A stretch of DNA of 64,000 bases from Amycolatopsis bullii (lineage in GTDB: Bacteria > Actinomycetota > Actinomycetes > Mycobacteriales > Pseudonocardiaceae). Of the stretch, positions 8,830 to 18,610 are shown piece after piece. Under the pieces are notes generated by a model. It worked only from the letters and a program-made list of their open reading frames with translations, did no database searches and was not told the DNA's origin. Position 1 is the stretch's first letter. Every line of letters begins with the position of its first letter. The stretch covers positions 101,352 through 165,351 of the forward strand of contig NZ_BNAW01000014.1 of assembly GCF_014654205.1 (NCBI RefSeq), given 5' to 3'. Made by a program: the position numbers and the translations under genes.

Positions 8830-10164
8830 TCATTCCTTGATCGGCTCTTTGATCGGCTCGAACACCACGGTGGGCTCGTCGGCCCCCGGCGGCACGTACT
8901 CGCGCAGCCCGGCCCGCAGCTGGAACCACCAGACGACGGATCCACTGAGGGTGGCCGTCGCGACGCCCCACGCGGAGCCGGCCGCGCCGCCGAGGAACGC
9001 GCCCGCGATGCCGAAGGTGACGTAGAACAGGGAGGCGATCAGCTGGGACCGCAAACTGCGGGGAGCGGCGCCGAGGGCGCGCAGGCCGGCGGCCGCGCCC
9101 GTGGTGAAGCTCGCGCCGACGACGGCGAGGGTCACCGGGAGGATCAGCGGGGACGACGAGTCCCACACCGAGCCCATCACCCAGCGGCCGGCACTGTCGG
9201 GCACCAGGAGCAGCAGGCCGAGGCCCCAGCACAGCGCGGCGGCGGCCTGGCCGCCACCGAGGATCACGCAGAAGTGCTTCAGCCGGTGCGGCGCCCGCTG
9301 AAGCACCCGCGCACCCTCGGCGACGGTGACCAGGGACAGCCCCATGAGCAGGGCCAGGAACGGGCCGAGGAGCTGCTCGGCGCCGCGGACCGCGCCGACG
9401 GCGGTGATCCCGGCGATGGCGCCGAGGCCGTAGGCACGCAGCTGCGAGGCGCCGCTGTTGCTGACGTTCTCGACGAGGTACCGGACACTCAGGTCGCGCT
9501 GCGTCCGGAGCCAGCCGAGCATCTCCCGCGGGTGCGGGAGGATCCGCGTCTGGAACCCGCCGTAGAGGGCCGCGACCGCGCCGGACAGGCCCCAGGCCAG
9601 CACGAACGCGACCACCGTGTGGACCTGCGCGGCGACGTAGAGCGCCGGGATCAGGGCCACGCCCCACACGCAGTCGTTGACGAACGCCTTCTTGCCCTGC
9701 CCGCGTGCGAAGAACGCGAAGCGCCAGGCGTCCTGCAGGAGCAGGCCCGGCATGACGACGGCGAGCGCGACGAACGCGGTGCCGAGCGGGCCGCCCGCGG
9801 CCAGCCCGGCCACCAGGCTGACCAGCCCCGTCACGCAGCCGACGCCGATCGCGGTGCCGGAGGCGCTGGCGACCCCGAGGCGCCAGCGATCCTCGGCGAC
9901 CGCGCTGAACCGCACCATCAGCGGGTCGGTGGCGAGCCCGCGCGAGACGTTGAGCACCACGCCGTAGGTGACCCAGGCGAGGCTGAAGATGCCGAACGCG
10001 AACGTGCCGAGCGAGCGGGCCACGTACAGCCCGACGGCGAAGTTGGTCAGGCTGGACACAGCCTGGTCGCCGAGGCCCCAGCTCAGCCGTCCGGCCATCG
10101 CGCGCACCGCGCCCGACCGGAGGATCGAGCGCGGCACCCGGCGATGGTTGGCCACGTCGCTCAC
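8830..10164 (-). CDS. Wzx-type polysaccharide flippase (MATE/MOP superfamily)
   Basis: 444 aa integral membrane protein with about 12-14 hydrophobic segments in two halves, as in Wzx/PST exporters that flip lipid-linked repeat units across the membrane. GTG at 10164 overlaps the preceding DUF4910 stop by 4 bp (GTGA). The protein ends with a small tandem repeat, EPIKEPIKE, caused by a near-perfect 12-bp DNA duplication. Together with the polymerase at the window start, this gives the locus the Wzx/Wzy pair. Flippase versus general exporter is decided by context. Confidence 0.83.
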   Translation of the reverse strand: MSDVANHRRVPRSILRSGAVRAMAGRLSWGLGDQAVSSLTNFAVGLYVARSLGTFAFGIFSLAWVTYGVVLNVSRGLATDPLMVRFSAVAEDRWRLGVASASGTAIGVGCVTGLVSLVAGLAAGGPLGTAFVALAVVMPGLLLQDAWRFAFFARGQGKKAFVNDCVWGVALIPALYVAAQVHTVVAFVLAWGLSGAVAALYGGFQTRILPHPREMLGWLRTQRDLSVRYLVENVSNSGASQLRAYGLGAIAGITAVGAVRGAEQLLGPFLALLMGLSLVTVAEGARVLQRAPHRLKHFCVILGGGQAAAALCWGLGLLLLVPDSAGRWVMGSVWDSSSPLILPVTLAVVGASFTTGAAAGLRALGAAPRSLRSQLIASLFYVTFGIAGAFLGGAAGSAWGVATATLSGSVVWWFQLRAGLREYVPPGADEPTVVFEPIKEPIKE

Positions 10165-11441
10165 TCCTTGACCAGACCGGCGTCGTGGAGGGCGCGGGCC
10201 GCGACGTCGACGATGTCGAAGGGCAGCCCGGCCCGCTCGGCGATGTCGAGCAGGCTGTGCGAACCGTCGGAGAGGTTGAGCACCCACAGCATCGCCATCT
10301 GGGCCTGCTTGGCGTCGCTGCGGCCGCCGAGCGAGTCGTACAGCCCGCGCTTGCCGAGCTGCGGCTCGCCGTACGGGCTGAGGTTGACGTACCGGCGGTT
10401 GCGGTCCAGGACGCCGAACGCGTCCTTCAAAACACCCAGCGTGTCCTCCATGGCCGCAGGCGACACGAAGCCGGGGTTGTCCGCCGAGGTGTGGTACTCG
10501 GGGTAGCCGGCGTACGGCGTCCGGGTCAGGGAGCCCACGCCGAGGTTGAAGCCCGGCGAGCAGAACTGGCGCTCGTCATAGCCGTACGGCGAGAAGTCGA
10601 CAACTCGGTGTTCCCGCGAGCGAAGCACGTGCTGCATGACGCGGTCGATCTCGGCGTCGTCGCGGCGGGACTTCTTGTACGTCAACGATCCCGGGTCGCC
10701 CGCGCACGCCAGCACCAGGCCGTGACGCACCTTCTCGATCCGGGAAGCGTTGCGGGCCAGCCAGGTGATCGAGCCGATCGTGCCCGGCATGAACAGGAAC
10801 CGGTACGTGTAGTGCGGCTGCGAAAGAGCGAGCTGCTGGGCCAGCGAGATGGCCACCGCGACGCCGGCGAGGTTGTCGTTCGCCAGCGACGGGTGGCACA
10901 CGTGGCAGGACACGATGACCTCGTCGGTGACGCGGCCCGGAACGACGTGCTCGGCGTAGGTCAGCGAGCCGTCGGAAAGGGTCGAGTCGATGACGACGTC
11001 GTAGTCGCCGTCCGGCAGCGCGTCGAGCTTCTCCTGCGCGAGGCAGAATCCCCAGGCCGGGGCGTAGTAGCTGGTCCGGTAGGGCACCCACGACGGCTGG
11101 TCCGGCAGCGTGTGCAGGTGCTCCCGCAGCTCGCTCAGCGGCATCCGCTGCCGCACCGGGACGCTGTACCCGACGACGTGCAGGTTCAGCTCCTGGAAGT
11201 CGATCACGCGCTCACCCGAGGGAGCGGCCACGTAGGCGTCCCGGATGTTCCACTCCTGCGGGATCGTCCAGTCGAGCACCGCCGTCCCGGTCGGGACCTC
11301 GTGCCGCTCCAGCGCGATGTGCTCGCCGATGATGTCCAGGGTCCGCCGCACGCCGTCGCCGGTGATGCTGCGGCAGATCGGGTACAGCCGCTCGACCAGG
11401 GCGTGCAGTTCCGCCCCAGTCCGCAGCTGCGGGGCCGCCAC
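10161..11441 (-). CDS. DUF4910/DUF2172 aminopeptidase-like protein with winged-helix C-terminus
   Basis: 426 aa. Early IGDG-type YPICRSITGDG, metal-type SCHVCHPSLANDN (H, H and D), and an internal DUF2172-like insert followed by a C-terminal winged-helix region (residues ~350-426, AERAGLPFDIVDVAARAL) match the DUF4910 family. This is a zinc-aminopeptidase-like fold seen repeatedly in polysaccharide loci. Its substrate is not established. An amide on a glycan or sugar precursor is a fair guess because a PIG-L deacetylase lies two genes upstream. The start GTG at 11441 shares one base with the epimerase TAG stop. Confidence 0.8.
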   Translation of the reverse strand: MAAPQLRTGAELHALVERLYPICRSITGDGVRRTLDIIGEHIALERHEVPTGTAVLDWTIPQEWNIRDAYVAAPSGERVIDFQELNLHVVGYSVPVRQRMPLSELREHLHTLPDQPSWVPYRTSYYAPAWGFCLAQEKLDALPDGDYDVVIDSTLSDGSLTYAEHVVPGRVTDEVIVSCHVCHPSLANDNLAGVAVAISLAQQLALSQPHYTYRFLFMPGTIGSITWLARNASRIEKVRHGLVLACAGDPGSLTYKKSRRDDAEIDRVMQHVLRSREHRVVDFSPYGYDERQFCSPGFNLGVGSLTRTPYAGYPEYHTSADNPGFVSPAAMEDTLGVLKDAFGVLDRNRRYVNLSPYGEPQLGKRGLYDSLGGRSDAKQAQMAMLWVLNLSDGSHSLLDIAERAGLPFDIVDVAARALHDAGLVKE

Positions 11442-12460
11442 TACTTCCGCCGCAGGGTGGTGTCGACGCGGCCGGCTTCGCCCTCGCTCTTCAGCCAGGC
11501 CAGCCGGGTGAACAGCTGCTGGAACGACTCCCGGGTGAGCCCGAACTTGCGGTAGGCCTCGATGAGCTCGACGGCGCCGTCCTTGACCGACCAGTCGCAG
11601 GTGAAGCCGGGGATCGCCGCGCGGAAGCGCGAGAAGTCGACCCGGTAGGAGCGCGGGTCGGCGCCCGCTTCGCCGGTGATGTTCAGCGTCGAGCCCGGCA
11701 CGGCCTCGACGACCTCCTGGGCGATCTCGGCGACCGTGACGTTGTTCTCCTCGGTGCCGATGTTGAAGGCCTTGTTGTGCACGGCCTCCTTCGGCGCCGT
11801 CAGGGCCGCCGTGAACGCGCGCGCGATGTCCTGGGCGTGCACCAGCGGCCGCCACGGCGTGCCGTCCGAGAGCACCAGTACCTCGCCGGACAGGTGGGCG
11901 TGCGCGGTCAGGTTGTTCAGCACGATGTCGCCGCGCAGCCGCGGCGAGTAGCCGAACGCGGTCGCGTTGCGCATGTACACCGGCGTGAAGTCGTCGTCGG
12001 CGAGCTCGTGGACGTCGGCTTCGACGCGCACCTTCGACTCCGCGTACGGCGTCACCGGCCGCAGCGGCGCGTCTTCGTCGACGAGGTTGTCGCCGCCCGC
12101 GCCGTACACCGAGCACGTCGACGCGTAGAGGTACCGCTTGACGCCGGCGTCCTTCGCCAGCTTCGCGAGCTTCACCGACGCGTGGTGGTTGATGTCGTAG
12201 GTCAGCTCCGGCGCGAGCGAGCCCAGCGGGTCGTTCGACAGCGCGGCCAGGTGGATCACCGCGTCGAACCCGGAGACGTGCTCAGCGGTGACGTCCCGCA
12301 GGTCGACGACGTGCCCGGCCGGGTCGGCGGGCGCGGGCCCGAGCAGGCAGTCCTCGAACAGCCCGGAGTCCAGGCCGGTGACTTCGTGGCCGGCGGCGGC
12401 GAGCACCGGGGCCATCACCGTCCCCAGGTAGCCCTTGTGCCCCGTCAGCAACACCCGCAT
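11441..12460 (-). CDS. NAD-dependent nucleotide-sugar epimerase/dehydratase (extended SDR)
   Basis: 339 aa. NAD-binding GHKGYLG (G7, G10, G13), a Y139-x3-K143 catalytic pair in TPYAESK, and S114/T115 in [10 protein letters not shown]. It should oxidise, reduce, epimerise or dehydrate a nucleotide sugar. It resembles SDRs that travel with NovU-type methyltransferases and sugar cytidylyltransferases. Start ATG 12460 lies 5 bases after the PIG-L stop with GGGCTGA-type spacing; the upstream open frame is a shadow of PIG-L. It lacks features specific for CDP-glucose 4,6-dehydratase, so the exact reaction is open. Confidence 0.86.
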   Translation of the reverse strand: MRVLLTGHKGYLGTVMAPVLAAAGHEVTGLDSGLFEDCLLGPAPADPAGHVVDLRDVTAEHVSGFDAVIHLAALSNDPLGSLAPELTYDINHHASVKLAKLAKDAGVKRYLYASTCSVYGAGGDNLVDEDAPLRPVTPYAESKVRVEADVHELADDDFTPVYMRNATAFGYSPRLRGDIVLNNLTAHAHLSGEVLVLSDGTPWRPLVHAQDIARAFTAALTAPKEAVHNKAFNIGTEENNVTVAEIAQEVVEAVPGSTLNITGEAGADPRSYRVDFSRFRAAIPGFTCDWSVKDGAVELIEAYRKFGLTRESFQQLFTRLAWLKSEGEAGRVDTTLRRK

Positions 12461-12465
12461 CGGAT

Positions 12466-13113
12466 TCAGCCCTTCAGATCGAGAGTGAGTTTCTTGACGA
12501 AAAACGCTTCGGCGTACTTCGCGGCGGCTTCGATCCCGCGGATCCGCGCCAGGCCGAGGAACGCCTCGCGGTCGTACCAGGGCCGGTGCCGCTGCGACGC
12601 GTAGTGCTCCTGCAGCAGCCGGACCTTCTCCTCCGCGAGCTCGTCGGACAGCGGCTGGTACACCGACGGGCTGCCGAGGTCGCCGTCCCACTTGACGATC
12701 TCGTAGCCGAGCGCCAGGTGGTCGCGGAACGTCGTCGGCACCAGCTTCGCCAGCCCGCGGTGGTCCTGGTGCGCGTCGTCGGTGCGCGGCGCCAGGACGA
12801 GGTCCGGGTCGGTCCGCCGCCGCAGCTCTTCCAGGGCGTTCTTGGCCTCTTCCCAGTGCGCCGGGAAGCGCCCGTCCGGCAGCTTGAGCACCGTGACCTC
12901 GACGTCCGCGCCCGGGCAGAACGCCGCCAGCGCCGCCCGCTCCTCGTCCTCGCGGGGCGTGCCGCCGCCCGAGAGGACCAGGGCGTCGACCCGCAGGCCC
13001 GGCCGGGACTGGCACAGCGTGAGCAGCGTGCCGCCGGCGCCGATCGCGATGTCGTCGCAGTGGGCGCCGAGGGCGACGACGCTGCCGAGCCGTCCCGGTC
13101 GGAGCCCGATCAC
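12466..13113 (-). CDS. PIG-L/LmbE family N-acetyl-sugar deacetylase
   Basis: 215 aa. The zinc-site signature A-H-x-D-D is AHCDD (H18, D20, D21), and the second metal block is H115-x-D117-H118. The family removes N-acetyl groups from sugars (GlcNAc-PI, mycothiol precursors, antibiotic sugars). The Pro usual in AHPDD is Cys, a common variant. GTG at 13113 overlaps the nucleotidyltransferase stop by 4 bp. In this operon it probably frees an amino group on a sugar intermediate or the finished repeat unit; MshB/Mca roles in mycothiol are less likely from context. Confidence 0.85.
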   Translation of the reverse strand: MIGLRPGRLGSVVALGAHCDDIAIGAGGTLLTLCQSRPGLRVDALVLSGGGTPREDEERAALAAFCPGADVEVTVLKLPDGRFPAHWEEAKNALEELRRRTDPDLVLAPRTDDAHQDHRGLAKLVPTTFRDHLALGYEIVKWDGDLGSPSVYQPLSDELAEEKVRLLQEHYASQRHRPWYDREAFLGLARIRGIEAAAKYAEAFFVKKLTLDLKG

Positions 13114-13904
13114 GCGATGCTCGCCGCGGGCTGCTTCTCCCACAGCGCCCACGGCCGGTCGCCGTGGCTGTAGGCGTAGTCCAGCGCCGCCCGTTCCTTG
13201 ACCGTGTCGGTCGGCTTCCAGAACCCGCGGTACGGGTAGGCCAGCAGCCGGCCCCGCTTGGCCAGTTCGGCGCAGCCGTCGGCGACCAGGTCGCCGTTTT
13301 CCGGAATGTGGTCGAACACTTCCTGGCGCAGCACGAAGTAGCCGCCGTTCTCCCACAGCGGCATTTCGCTCACCGCGGTGATCGAGCCGACCATGCCGCC
13401 TTCGTCCATTTCGACGCAGTGGAACGAAGACTGCGGCGGGACGACCATCATCGACGCGCCGGCGTCGGACTTCTCGAAGCGGTCGATCATCTCGGGCAGC
13501 GGCACGTCGGACAGGACGTCGGCGTAGTTCGCGAGGAACATCTCGTCGCCGTCGAGGTGCTCACGCACCCGCCGCAGCCGCTCGCCGATCGGCGACTCGA
13601 TCCCGGTCTGCACGAAGGTGATCGTCCAGTCCGCGATGTCGGTCGAGAGCAGTTCGGCCTTGCCGTTGCGGAGGACGAAATCGTTCGAAATCGTTTCCTC
13701 GTACGACAGGAAGAAGTTCTTGATGTGCGCCGCGCCGTAGCCGAGGCACAGGATGAATTCGGTGTGGCCGAAATGCGCGTAGTAGCGCATCACGTGCCAG
13801 ATGAGCGGTCTCGGACCGACCATCGCCATCGGCTTCGGGATGTCGTCGGCCGCGCCGTTGCGCATCCGCATCCCGTAACCACCGCAGAAGAGGACGACCT
13901 TCAC
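13110..13904 (-). CDS. Glucose-1-phosphate cytidylyltransferase-like nucleotidyltransferase
   Basis: 264 aa. N-terminal CGGYGMRMR and KPMAMVG are the nucleotide-binding blocks of sugar-phosphate nucleotidyltransferases. [30 protein letters not shown] and ANYADVLSD follow the RfbF (glucose-1-phosphate cytidylyltransferase) order. It would make a CDP-sugar to feed the next genes. No CDP-glucose 4,6-dehydratase is seen in the window. It starts 1 base after the methyltransferase stop. CTP specificity is by family likeness only. Confidence 0.83.
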   Translation of the reverse strand: MKVVLFCGGYGMRMRNGAADDIPKPMAMVGPRPLIWHVMRYYAHFGHTEFILCLGYGAAHIKNFFLSYEETISNDFVLRNGKAELLSTDIADWTITFVQTGIESPIGERLRRVREHLDGDEMFLANYADVLSDVPLPEMIDRFEKSDAGASMMVVPPQSSFHCVEMDEGGMVGSITAVSEMPLWENGGYFVLRQEVFDHIPENGDLVADGCAELAKRGRLLAYPYRGFWKPTDTVKERAALDYAYSHGDRPWALWEKQPAASIA

Positions 13905-13905
13905 T

Positions 13906-15138
13906 TCACTGCACCTCGACGATTTCCAGGTGGGGGATCGGGAACACGAGCTTTCCGCCCCAGGTCCCGATGTGGGAGAGCTGTTCGGTCAGTTCCTCCC
14001 GGAGGTTCCACGGGAGGACGAGCACGTAGTCGGGCCGGTCCGCGTCGATCCGTTCCGGCGGCAGCACCGGGATGCGCGTGCCGGGGGTGAACCGGCCGTG
14101 CTTGTACGGGTTGCGGTCGACCGTGTACTGCAGCAGGTCCGTCCGGATGCCGCAGTGGTTCAGCAGGGTGTTGCCCTTGCCCGGGGCGCCGTAGCCGACG
14201 ACGGTCTTGCGATCGTTGCGCGCCTCGATGAGGAACTTCAGCAGGTCCAGCCGCACGCGGGTGACGCGCTCGGCGAACTCGGTGTACCCGGACAGCTCGT
14301 GCAGCCCGGCGGACTTCTCCCGCTCCAGCACGTCGGTCATCCGCTCGCTGGGCTCGCCCGCCACCTCGGCCGGACGCGCCCAGAGCCGGATCGATCCGCC
14401 GTGCGTCGGCAGCAGTTCGACGTCGACCACGGTCAGGCCGCCGGTCGCCAGGGCCCGGCGCGCGGATTCGACCGTGTAGTACTGGAAGTGCTCGTGGTAG
14501 ATCGTGTCGTACTGGTTCTTCTCGATCAGCGTGAGCAGGTGCTGCACCTCGATGGAGACCCAGCCGTCGTCGGCGACGAGCGCCCGCAGGCCCTTGGTGA
14601 AGCCGAGGACGTCGGGGATGTGCGCGTAGACGTTGTTCGCGGCGACCAGGTCGGCCGGCCCGTGCTCCTCGCGCACGCGAAGACCGGTTTCCTCGGAGAG
14701 GAAGGCCGTCAGCGTGGGCACGCCGGCGTCACGCGCCGCCTGCCCGACGTTCACCGAAGGTTCCACGCCCAGACACCGGATCCCGTGCCCGACCACGTGC
14801 TTGAGCAGGTACCCGTCGTTGCTCGCCACCTCGACGACGAACGACTTCTCGCCGAGCCCGAGCCGCTCCACCGCGCCGTCGACGAAGCGCTTCGCGTGCT
14901 CGACCCACGACGTCGAGAAGGACGAGAAGTAGGCGTACTCGGTGAAGGTGTCGTCGGGGTCGATCAGCGGCGGGATCTGGGCGAGCCAGCAGTCGGTGCA
15001 GACCTGCAGGTGGAGCGGGAAGGTGGCTTCCGGCTCGTCGAGCTGCTCCGCCGCCAAAAATCGCTCACACGGGGGAGTCGCGCCGAGGTCGACGACACTG
15101 GCCGTGTTTGTCGAACCGCAGAGTCGACATGTGGTCAT
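13906..15138 (-). CDS. NovU/TylC3-type sugar C-methyltransferase
   Basis: 410 aa. Zinc-knuckle CRLCG (C4, C7) with VCTDC (C47, C50), SAM-binding VVEVASNDGY near 101-110, a YYTVES central block and a C-terminal GYGAPGKGNTLLNH domain give the three-part layout of sugar C-methyltransferases that methylate C3 or C5 of nucleotide keto-sugars. It is the first gene of the minus-strand glycan operon and points to a branched-chain sugar. A divergent ~200-bp gap upstream should hold the operon promoter. Confidence 0.87.
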   Translation of the reverse strand: MTTCRLCGSTNTASVVDLGATPPCERFLAAEQLDEPEATFPLHLQVCTDCWLAQIPPLIDPDDTFTEYAYFSSFSTSWVEHAKRFVDGAVERLGLGEKSFVVEVASNDGYLLKHVVGHGIRCLGVEPSVNVGQAARDAGVPTLTAFLSEETGLRVREEHGPADLVAANNVYAHIPDVLGFTKGLRALVADDGWVSIEVQHLLTLIEKNQYDTIYHEHFQYYTVESARRALATGGLTVVDVELLPTHGGSIRLWARPAEVAGEPSERMTDVLEREKSAGLHELSGYTEFAERVTRVRLDLLKFLIEARNDRKTVVGYGAPGKGNTLLNHCGIRTDLLQYTVDRNPYKHGRFTPGTRIPVLPPERIDADRPDYVLVLPWNLREELTEQLSHIGTWGGKLVFPIPHLEIVEVQ

Positions 15139-15302
15139 CTACCAGGCTCCTTGGCTCGCGGTCGCGATGTGCACCCAACACGTCGACCGGCGCCGGGAGG
15201 TCGTTACAGCGACGCGTGAGCCGCTGGTGGACCGATTCGGAACCGCAACCTGAATAGCCTAACTGTGGCCGGAATCACGAACCGTACCCGATCGAACCCG
15301 TA

Positions 15303-15330
15303 ACGTCCACAGTGGACGTCCTTCTAGGCT
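15303..15330 (+). promoter_or_regulatory. Palindrome and -10 element before the DUF2568 gene
   Basis: A palindrome ACGTCCAC-A-GTGGACGT (15303-15319) sits 5 bases before TAGGCT (15325-15330), a good -10. ATG is 6 bases further at 15337, so the transcript is probably leaderless. The -35 is weak, and the palindrome could hold a regulator. It contains one of five copies of GTCCANNNTGGAC in the window. Confidence 0.45.
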
Positions 15331-15336
15331 GGCGGG

Positions 15337-15705
15337 ATGACATCGGAGTCCACACCCCGGCTGAGCGGGTTCACGGGCGTGGTGCTGACGGCCCGGTTCC
15401 TCACCGAGCTGATGCTCCTGGGTGGCCTGGCCCTGGCCGGCACCCAGCTCGGAAGCGGGGTGGCGCTGGCGATCGCCGATGCGGTCCTGCTGCCGGCGGC
15501 GGCCGCCGCGCTCTGGGGCCTGTTCCTCGCTCCGCGGGCCCGCCGCCGCCTCCCGGAACCGGCCCGCTTCCTGCTGGAATTCGCCCTCTTCGCGGTCACC
15601 GGCGTGGTGCTCGCGCTGGTGGGCTGGCTGGTCACCGGGATCGTGGTGGCCGTGGCCGGGATCGGCATCGCGGTGCTGACCCGGGTCGTCGCCAAGGAGG
15701 GCTGA
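15337..15705 (+). CDS. YrdB/DUF2568 family small membrane protein
   Basis: 122 aa with four hydrophobic segments; TARFLTELMLLGGLALAG and PARFLLEFALF are typical of DUF2568 proteins. Function unknown. Divergent from the glycan operon and convergent with the LLM gene. ATG start; no ribosome site is needed if leaderless as its -10 position suggests. Confidence 0.75.
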   Translation: MTSESTPRLSGFTGVVLTARFLTELMLLGGLALAGTQLGSGVALAIADAVLLPAAAAALWGLFLAPRARRRLPEPARFLLEFALFAVTGVVLALVGWLVTGIVVAVAGIGIAVLTRVVAKEG

Positions 15706-15735
15706 GCCCTCCCCGCCGCCCGGCGGAGAGGGCTC
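15704..15735. terminator. Bidirectional terminator hairpin
   Basis: GAGCCCTC ... GAGGGCTC outer arms with a partly paired GC-rich inner stem lie between the convergent DUF2568 and LLM genes, beginning inside the plus-strand stop codon. Confidence 0.6.
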
Positions 15736-15743
15736 GAAGCCGG

Positions 15744-16616
15744 TCAGATCTTCTCGGCCGCCGGGATGACGTCGGTGGCGAACTTCTCGAGGATCGCCGG
15801 GCGGTGGACGTGCGGAACCATGCCCAGGGCCACCTGGATGCCCAGGCCGTTCAGCCGCTCCAGCTCGGCCAGCAGCTCGCCGGACTTCTCACCGTTCTCG
15901 CCGATGTCGAGGATGTGGTAGACGGTTTTGGTGATCGAGTCGTAGTCGCGGCCCTCGTTCTCGCAGTGCTGCCGCAGCACGTCGAGCTTGCGCTCCAGCT
16001 CCGGCCCGTTGAAGAGGTTGCACTGGTCGGCGTACTTCGCGACGAGCTTCAGCGTCTTCTTCTCGCCGCCGCCCCCGATCATGATCGGCGGCCGCGGCTT
16101 CGACAGCGCCTGCGGCACGTTGAGCAGCCGGGCGGCGTCGAAGTGCTTGCTCTTGAACGGCGCATCGCCGTCCGCCCACATCTGCAGCACGTACTGGAGG
16201 TTCTCCTCCAGCAGTTCGAACCGCTCGCTCACGGAGGGGAACGGGAAGCCGAGCCCGCGCGACTCCTCCTCGTTCCAGCCCGCGCCGATGCCGAGGATCG
16301 CGCGGCCGCCGGAGAGCACGTCCAGCGTCGTGATGGCCTTGGCCAGCAGGCCGGGGTGCCGGTAGAGGACGCCGGTGACGACGGTGAGCAGCTTGGCGCG
16401 CTCGGTGTGCGCCGCGATGAAGCCGAGGGTCGTGTACGCCTCGAGCATGTCGTTTTCGGTCGGGCCGACGCCGCCGATCTGGAAGAAGTGGTCCATCACG
16501 GCGATGGAGCCGAAGCCGGCCTGGTCGCCGGCGCGGACGACGGCGGCCAGGTCGGCGCCCAGCGCGGACGCCCCGTTCGGCCAGGTGAAGTCCGGGATCT
16601 GCAGTCCGAGTTTCAT
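15744..16616 (-). CDS. LLM-class F420-dependent oxidoreductase
   Basis: 290 aa TIM-barrel of the luciferase-like monooxygenase superfamily. MKLGLQIPDFTWP, DHFFQIGG, LDVLSGGRAILGIGAGWNE and PPIMIGGGGEKKTLKL are the standard blocks of actinobacterial F420-dependent members. Substrate unknown. Single gene, convergent with DUF2568. Confidence 0.85.
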   Translation of the reverse strand: MKLGLQIPDFTWPNGASALGADLAAVVRAGDQAGFGSIAVMDHFFQIGGVGPTENDMLEAYTTLGFIAAHTERAKLLTVVTGVLYRHPGLLAKAITTLDVLSGGRAILGIGAGWNEEESRGLGFPFPSVSERFELLEENLQYVLQMWADGDAPFKSKHFDAARLLNVPQALSKPRPPIMIGGGGEKKTLKLVAKYADQCNLFNGPELERKLDVLRQHCENEGRDYDSITKTVYHILDIGENGEKSGELLAELERLNGLGIQVALGMVPHVHRPAILEKFATDVIPAAEKI

Positions 16617-16656
16617 GTCTTCCGACCGTATACCTGGAGTGGCCCCAGGTGCGGGG

Positions 16657-17625
16657 TCAGAAATCCCGGACCAGGAAGATCCGGCCGTGCAGGGGATCGG
16701 TGACCCACACCGTGCGTGTGCGCTGGTCGACCGCGACCTCGCCGGGGTTGACGCCCAGCGACAGCTCGCCGCTCAGCGTGCCCGCCGTGCCGTCGACGCG
16801 GGAAAGGCCGTTCTGGCCGCCGTTGGTGTACACCGTGTTCGTGCCCTGGTGCACGGCCAGCGCGGAGGATTCGCTGCGCAGCAACACGGTCTTGCGCTCG
16901 GCGTGCGTCGATGCGTCCACAATGGACATGTGGTGGATGCCGGAGTTCGCGACGTAAACCGTGCCGCTCGCGTGGTGCACCGCGACGCCGGTCGGGTTGC
17001 GCCCGACCTTCACCGAAGCGACGAACTTCCCGCTGTCGATCGAGAACAGCTCGACCGAGTCGGTGGCGGCGCTCGCGCAGTAAGCCAGCTTGCGCCCGGG
17101 GTCGACGCCGATGCCGGCGAACCCCGGCTTCGGGCCCGGCACGAGCGCCGCCAGGGTGCAGCTCACGCCGTCGAGCACGGCGAGCGTCCCGGTGGTCCCG
17201 CTGGCCGCGTAGACGCGGTTGGCCTCCTCGTCGACCGCGAGCGCCGAGGCGCCGGCCCCCGCACCGATCACGCTCACCAGGTCGTGCGTGCGGCTGTCCA
17301 GCGCCACCACGGTGCCCGCCGGCGGGTTCGCGACGTAGATTCGGCCGGCCTCCGGATCGACCGCCACGTCGCCGGGCGCGCCGCCGACGTCGATCACGTC
17401 GACGACCGCCACGCGGCGGGGATCCACCGCGGAGACCGTCCCGGCCTGGGCGTCGGTGATGTACCCGAGGCCGGTGACCGGGTTCACCGCGACGCCGGCC
17501 GGCGCCCCGCCGACGTCGAGCGACCGGACGTCCGCCGCGCGTGCCGTCGCGGGAAGGGCGAGCGCGCCGAAACCCGCGGTGACCAGGGCGAACAGGGTCC
17601 GCCGGGGTAGCCGTGCACCGCCCAT
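16657..17625 (-). CDS. Secreted YncE-like beta-propeller protein
   Basis: 322 aa. The N-terminus [20 protein letters not shown] plus ALPATARA looks like a Tat-type signal (RRTLF) with an ARA cleavage site. The mature protein has about seven ~42-residue repeats built on V..NP.TG..YV/IA and VDP, as in YncE/40-residue YVTN propellers. Such proteins act as binding or scaffold domains outside the membrane; no enzyme residues are visible. It carries one GTCCANNNTGGAC motif inside the coding sequence. Confidence 0.78.
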   Translation of the reverse strand: MGGARLPRRTLFALVTAGFGALALPATARAADVRSLDVGGAPAGVAVNPVTGLGYITDAQAGTVSAVDPRRVAVVDVIDVGGAPGDVAVDPEAGRIYVANPPAGTVVALDSRTHDLVSVIGAGAGASALAVDEEANRVYAASGTTGTLAVLDGVSCTLAALVPGPKPGFAGIGVDPGRKLAYCASAATDSVELFSIDSGKFVASVKVGRNPTGVAVHHASGTVYVANSGIHHMSIVDASTHAERKTVLLRSESSALAVHQGTNTVYTNGGQNGLSRVDGTAGTLSGELSLGVNPGEVAVDQRTRTVWVTDPLHGRIFLVRDF

Positions 17626-17758
17626 CGGCGCCTCCGCTCCTGATCAACTCCCGCCCGAGCGTAACCCGCGCCATCGCCACGTGAAGGAACTTCGCGTCCC
17701 CCGATCGCGTTGTTTCGACTGGGTAATCCACTTCCAGAGTGGACGGAGGCGAGCGCGC

Positions 17759-18610
17759 GTGCACGGGCACCAGAACGGACTCAAGACGGCATTGCTGCTC
17801 GGCCTGCTGTCGGCGATCATCGTCGCGCTCAGCGGGCTCTTCGGCCGCGGCGCGCTGGTGATCGGCCTGCTCGTCGCGCTCGGGATGAACGCGTTCGCCT
17901 ACTTCAACTCCGACAAGCTGGCCCTGCGCGCGATGCGGGCGCGGCCGGTTTCGGAGGTCGAGCAGCCCGCGATGTACCGGATCGTCCGCGAGCTCGCGCA
18001 GGTCGCCCGGCAGCCGATGCCGCAGCTCTACATCAGCCCCACGGTCGCGCCCAACGCGTTCGCGACCGGCCGCAACCCCCGGCACGCGGCCGTGTGCTGC
18101 ACCACCGGCATCCTCGACCTGCTCGACGAGCGCGAGCTGCGGGCCGTGCTCGGCCACGAGCTGTCGCACGTCTACAACCGCGACATCCTGATCTCCTGCG
18201 TGGCGGGCGCGCTGGCCAGCCTGATCAGCGTGCTCGCGAACATCGCGCTGTTCTTCGGCGGCAACAACCGCGACGGGAATCCCCTGCTCAGCCTGCTGCT
18301 GATCTTCGTCGGGCCGATCGCGGCGGCCATCATCCGGATGGGGGTCAGCCGCTCGCGGGAGTATCAGGCGGACGCGTCCGGCGCCGAACTGACCGGCGAC
18401 CCGCTGGGCCTGGCCTCGGCGCTGCGGAAGCTGGACGCCGGGACGCGGGCGCGGCCGCTGGTCGCCGAGCCGCAGCTGGTGTCGCAGTCGCACCTGATGA
18501 TCGCGAACCCGTTCCGCCCCGGCGAGGGCCTGAGCAAGCTGTTCTCGACCCACCCGCCGATCGCCGACCGCATCGCCCGGCTCGAAGAGATGGCCCGCCG
18601 ACCGTTCTAG
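17759..18610 (+). CDS. htpX: HtpX-like M48 membrane metalloprotease
   Basis: 283 aa. Two N-terminal membrane helices, the HEXXH zinc motif H133-E134-L-S-H137, a further membrane pair, and the third zinc ligand E201 in [10 protein letters not shown]. Length and layout match HtpX, the inner-membrane protease for damaged membrane proteins. GTG at 17759 is chosen for the GGAGG 9 bases upstream. Its TAG stop overlaps the rmlA stop tail-to-tail within the palindrome CTAG. Confidence 0.9.
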   Translation: MHGHQNGLKTALLLGLLSAIIVALSGLFGRGALVIGLLVALGMNAFAYFNSDKLALRAMRARPVSEVEQPAMYRIVRELAQVARQPMPQLYISPTVAPNAFATGRNPRHAAVCCTTGILDLLDERELRAVLGHELSHVYNRDILISCVAGALASLISVLANIALFFGGNNRDGNPLLSLLLIFVGPIAAAIIRMGVSRSREYQADASGAELTGDPLGLASALRKLDAGTRARPLVAEPQLVSQSHLMIANPFRPGEGLSKLFSTHPPIADRIARLEEMARRPF

